Of a stretch of DNA of 16,974 nucleotides, positions 15,077 to 16,974 are shown piece after piece. Under the pieces are notes generated by a model. That model was not told the DNA's origin. It ran no database searches and saw only the letters and a list, made by a program, of their open reading frames with translations. Made by a program: the position numbers and the translations under genes. Source of the stretch: Ignatzschineria sp. (GTDB taxonomy: Bacteria > Pseudomonadota > Gammaproteobacteria > Cardiobacteriales > Wohlfahrtiimonadaceae). Numbering within the stretch: the stretch's first letter is position 1; each line of letters begins with the position of its first letter. The stretch spans positions 1 to 16,974 of the forward strand of contig JASLFU010000029.1 of the NCBI GenBank assembly GCA_030150405.1, given 5' to 3'.

Positions 15077-16111
15077 ATGCTTACAGATCTTTTTTTACGT
15101 GCCATTCAACTCGACGCATCCGATATCCATCTCTCGGCAAATCTACCCCCGCTCATTCGCTTGCAAGGAGAGATCCGTTCTTTAAATCATGAGCCTCTTA
15201 ATCCTACTCAGCTAGAAAAGGCGCTGCTCACCCTACTCTCTAAAAGAGAGCAACAAGAGTTTAAAGAGCAAGGAGAACTCGATTTTGCCACAACCTTTCA
15301 ACACCATAGATTTCGTGTAAATCTATTTCGACAAGCCCGGGGAATAAGCGCCACCTTACGGATTATTCAAGATAAAATTCCCACTTTAGAGGCGATCCAT
15401 GCACCTAAAATATTTGAGCAACTTACCACCTTAAGGGAGGGACTTATACTTGTTACAGGTCCAACAGGCTCGGGCAAATCCACCACGCTTGCAGCGATGA
15501 TTGAAAAGATCAACTGCACAGCTTCTAAACATATTTTAACTATTGAAGATCCGATCGAATTTCTCTATAGTCCAAAACGCTCCTTAATTCAGCAGCGGGA
15601 ACTTCATCGAGATACTCGCTCCTTTAGCACTGCCCTAAAATCTGCTCTACGTGCCGACCCTGATATCATCCTTATTGGCGAACTGCGTGACCTTGAAACC
15701 GTTGAACTTGCACTTACGGCAGCAGAAACTGGGCATCTAGTCTTCGCCACTCTACACACAGCATCTGCGGCCCAGACCATTGATCGCATCATCGATCTCT
15801 TTCCTGCTGAAAAAACTAAGCAGATTCGCACTATGCTCTCTGAATCATTGCGAGCTATTATCTCCCAACGACTGATTAAAACAGAGAGTAACCGCCAAGC
15901 TATTTGGGAGATTTTACTCACCACGCCAGCGGTTAAAAATCTTATTCGTAAACAGGAGGTCGCTCAGATCAACAATGCCATTCAGATGGGCTCTGAAGTA
16001 GGAATGCAAACATTTTTGCAACAGATAGAAAAATTAGAAAATAGTGGTATACTCTCCCCTCTCTTTGCGAAAAAAGCGAGGGAGCAGATCAATCCCGTAC
16101 TCTATTCGTAA
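15077..16111 (+). CDS. pilT: PilT-family type IV pilus retraction ATPase
   Basis: A hexameric secretion-type ATPase that powers type IV pilus retraction (twitching, DNA uptake). Order: an N-terminal PAS-like domain with ASDIHLS at 14-20, Walker A GPTGSGKST at 128-136, Asp box TIEDPIEF at 155-162, Walker B ILIGELRD at 198-205 with Glu202, and His box TGHLVFATLHT at 218-228. The retraction motif usually AIRNLIRE reads AVKNLIRK at 285-292. The frame is open from a TTG at 15062, but I take the ATG at 15077 because AGGAG lies 4 nt before it, giving 344 residues; the ATG at 15065 has no ribosome binding site. A possible -10 TATAAT is at 15032-15037. It could instead be a lone PilT paralogue (such as YggR/PilU), since no second pilT/U gene or yggS neighbour is visible. 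Confidence 0.88.
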   Translation: MLTDLFLRAIQLDASDIHLSANLPPLIRLQGEIRSLNHEPLNPTQLEKALLTLLSKREQQEFKEQGELDFATTFQHHRFRVNLFRQARGISATLRIIQDKIPTLEAIHAPKIFEQLTTLREGLILVTGPTGSGKSTTLAAMIEKINCTASKHILTIEDPIEFLYSPKRSLIQQRELHRDTRSFSTALKSALRADPDIILIGELRDLETVELALTAAETGHLVFATLHTASAAQTIDRIIDLFPAEKTKQIRTMLSESLRAIISQRLIKTESNRQAIWEILLTTPAVKNLIRKQEVAQINNAIQMGSEVGMQTFLQQIEKLENSGILSPLFAKKAREQINPVLYS

Positions 16112-16129
16112 ATATCACCCGCTAATTTA

Positions 16130-16158
16130 TTGCAAGGAGAGAGCTTCTTCGCTATAAT
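16130..16158 (+). promoter_or_regulatory. Strong predicted rpmB-rpmG promoter
   Basis: TTGCAA (16130-16135), 17-bp spacer, TATAAT (16153-16158), near-consensus as expected for ribosomal protein genes. The leader of about 75 nt contains a GC-rich patch at 16190-16204 and an AGGG about 9-11 nt before the rpmB ATG. Confidence 0.75.
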
Positions 16159-16239
16159 GCGTTGGTTTAGTCCGCACCCGAATTTTTAGAGGCTGGCGGC
16201 CGGGATTAGAATTACAAATTAGGATTAGGGTTATTAATC

Positions 16240-16476
16240 ATGAGTAAAGTATGTCAAGTAACTGGGAAAGGTCCGATGACCGGTAACAACGTTTCCCACG
16301 CAAACAACAGAACACGTCGTCGTTTCCTCCCCAACTTACAAGCACATCGCTTATGGGTTGAGAGCGAAAATCGCTTTGTAACGCTTCGTGTATCACCTGC
16401 TGGTCTTCGCACTATCGATAAAAAAGGTATTGATGCGGTATTAGCAGAACTTCGCGCAAAAGGCGAAAAAATCTAA
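16240..16476 (+). CDS. rpmB: 50S ribosomal protein L28
   Basis: The 78-residue protein begins MSKVCQVTGKGPMTGNNVSHANNRTRRRF, broken here by the family's basic RNA-binding stretch RTRRRFLPNLQ, and ends AELRAKGEKI. This matches L28 at full length (E. coli 78). It binds 23S rRNA in the large subunit. It is followed after 10 bp by rpmG, the standard rpmBG operon, with an AAGGAG site spanning the end of rpmB and the gap. Confidence 0.98.
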   Translation: MSKVCQVTGKGPMTGNNVSHANNRTRRRFLPNLQAHRLWVESENRFVTLRVSPAGLRTIDKKGIDAVLAELRAKGEKI

Positions 16477-16486
16477 GGAGTAGACA

Positions 16487-16642
16487 ATGAGAGAGAAAAT
16501 TAAATTAGTATCCTCAGCAGGTACAGGTCACTTCTATACGACCACAAAAAACAAGCGTACAACAACTGAAAAATTAGAGTTCATGAAATATGACCCAGTT
16601 GTTCGCAAGCATGTTCTCTACACAGAAGCACGCTTACGCTAA
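16487..16642 (+). CDS. rpmG: 50S ribosomal protein L33
   Basis: A 51-residue protein starting MREKIKLVSSAGTGHFYTT and ending VLYTEARLR, matching L33 in its full length. It has no cysteine at all, so it is the zinc-free (C-minus) form, like the E. coli protein, rather than the CxxC zinc-binding form. The ATG at 16487 follows an AAGGAG site at 16475-16480. It ends the rpmBG operon, with a terminator 28 bp after its stop. Confidence 0.97.
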   Translation: MREKIKLVSSAGTGHFYTTTKNKRTTTEKLEFMKYDPVVRKHVLYTEARLR

Positions 16643-16669
16643 TAGCCGCAACCGCGACTATAGCAGAAT

Positions 16670-16697
16670 AAAACTAGCTTTCGGGCTAGTTTTTTTA
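16670..16697 (+). terminator. Rho-independent terminator of rpmB-rpmG
   Basis: AAAACTAGC (16670-16678) pairs perfectly with GCTAGTTTT (16685-16693), loop TTTCGG, followed by further T residues. It separates the ribosomal operon from valS. An imperfect hairpin just past the rpmG stop (about 16638-16664) is a less convincing stem. Confidence 0.92.
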
Positions 16698-16715
16698 TGC
16701 CTAAAATAGTTGAGA

Positions 16716-16748
16716 TGCCGAGATTAAATCGGCACTAAATGGTATAAT
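16716..16748 (+). promoter_or_regulatory. Predicted valS promoter with an overlapping palindrome
   Basis: A perfect TATAAT lies at 16743-16748 with no good -35. At the expected -35 position is a palindrome, TGCCGA (16716-16721) with TCGGCA (16729-16734), 7-bp centre. This could be an operator or simply a hairpin. The leader would be about 45 nt. Confidence 0.45.
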
Positions 16749-16800
16749 TTCGCTTAAATTTTCTTATTTATTTTATGCCTTTTAAGAGTTGGAATAATCA

Positions 16801-16974
16801 ATGAAACAGAGCTATCAACCAGATCAGATTGAAAAAAAATGGTATCAATTTTGGGAAGAGAATAATCTCTTTAAAGCAAGCGGTGACACCTCAAAAGAGC
16901 CCTACTGTATCGTCATCCCGCCCCCCAATATTACTGGTAGCTTACATATGGGGCACGCATTCCAAGATACGATT
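16801..16974 (+). CDS. valS: Valyl-tRNA synthetase, N-terminal part
   Basis: The first 58 residues of a class I aminoacyl-tRNA synthetase are present before the window edge cuts the gene. The signature PPPNITGSLHMGHAFQDTI includes the HMGH version of the HIGH ATP-binding motif, and together with the DQIEKKWYQFWEE start is typical of ValS, which charges tRNA-Val and edits threonine. The frame is open to base 16974. The ATG at 16801 has a GGA about 9 nt upstream. The editing domain and the KMSKS loop are outside the window. Confidence 0.95.
   Translation, partial: MKQSYQPDQIEKKWYQFWEENNLFKASGDTSKEPYCIVIPPPNITGSLHMGHAFQDTI

Noticed and set aside
15604..15924. A 106-codon minus-strand ORF opposite pilT
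   Set aside because: Antisense shadow of the conserved ATPase core, rich in Arg/Ser from reversed codons.

Overview
The window is ordinary-looking, moderately AT-rich gammaproteobacterial core chromosome. TypA, RuvB, FabA/FabB, HemL, RlmH, RsfS, L28/L33, LpxL and ValS all read as intact or edge-cut gammaproteobacterial proteins. The gene order does not follow the Escherichia coli layout: lptE is next to folE2 rather than leuS/holA, rsfS-rlmH is split from nadD, and hemL sits next to rpe. FolE2 and a PilT-type ATPase, with moderate GC, would fit a Cardiobacteriales-like organism such as Ignatzschineria or Wohlfahrtiimonas. That placement is inference from general resemblance and was not tested.

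Layout. 1-1578: the start of fbaA (minus, cut by the window edge), then alaC (minus). 1579-2250: a 670-bp gene-free stretch with an operator-like repeat cluster and a long structured leader. 2251-4077: typA (plus). 4078-4346: a convergent gap with a strong bidirectional terminator and a cluster of DnaA-box-like sequences. 4347-7233: a fused DUF455-NagZ gene and ruvB (both minus). 7415-8744: lptE then folE2 (minus), probably one transcript, whose promoter overlaps a perfect FNR-type site. 9033-9944: an lpxL-family acyltransferase (plus). 10158-11924: the fabA-fabB operon (plus) and its terminator. 12054-12873: rsfS-rlmH (minus), divergent from hemL-rpe (plus, 12990-14971). 15077-16111: pilT-like ATPase (plus). 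16240-16642: rpmB-rpmG (plus) with a strong promoter and terminator. 16801-16974: the start of valS (plus).

Functional themes are envelope biogenesis (LpxL, LptE, FabA/FabB, NagZ peptidoglycan recycling), translation and ribosome maintenance (TypA, RlmH, RsfS, L28, L33, ValS), central metabolism and cofactors (FbaA, Rpe, AlaC, HemL, FolE2), recombination (RuvB) and type IV pilus retraction (PilT). I see no mobile element, CRISPR array, tRNA or rRNA.

The most unusual item is the single 578-residue protein that joins a ferritin-like DUF455 domain, with its metal-ligand motifs intact, to a NagZ beta-N-acetylglucosaminidase domain with its catalytic residues intact but without the usual C-terminal tail. 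Next in interest are the DnaA-box-like cluster between two convergent genes, the FNR-type site over the lptE-folE2 promoter, and the structured leader before typA.
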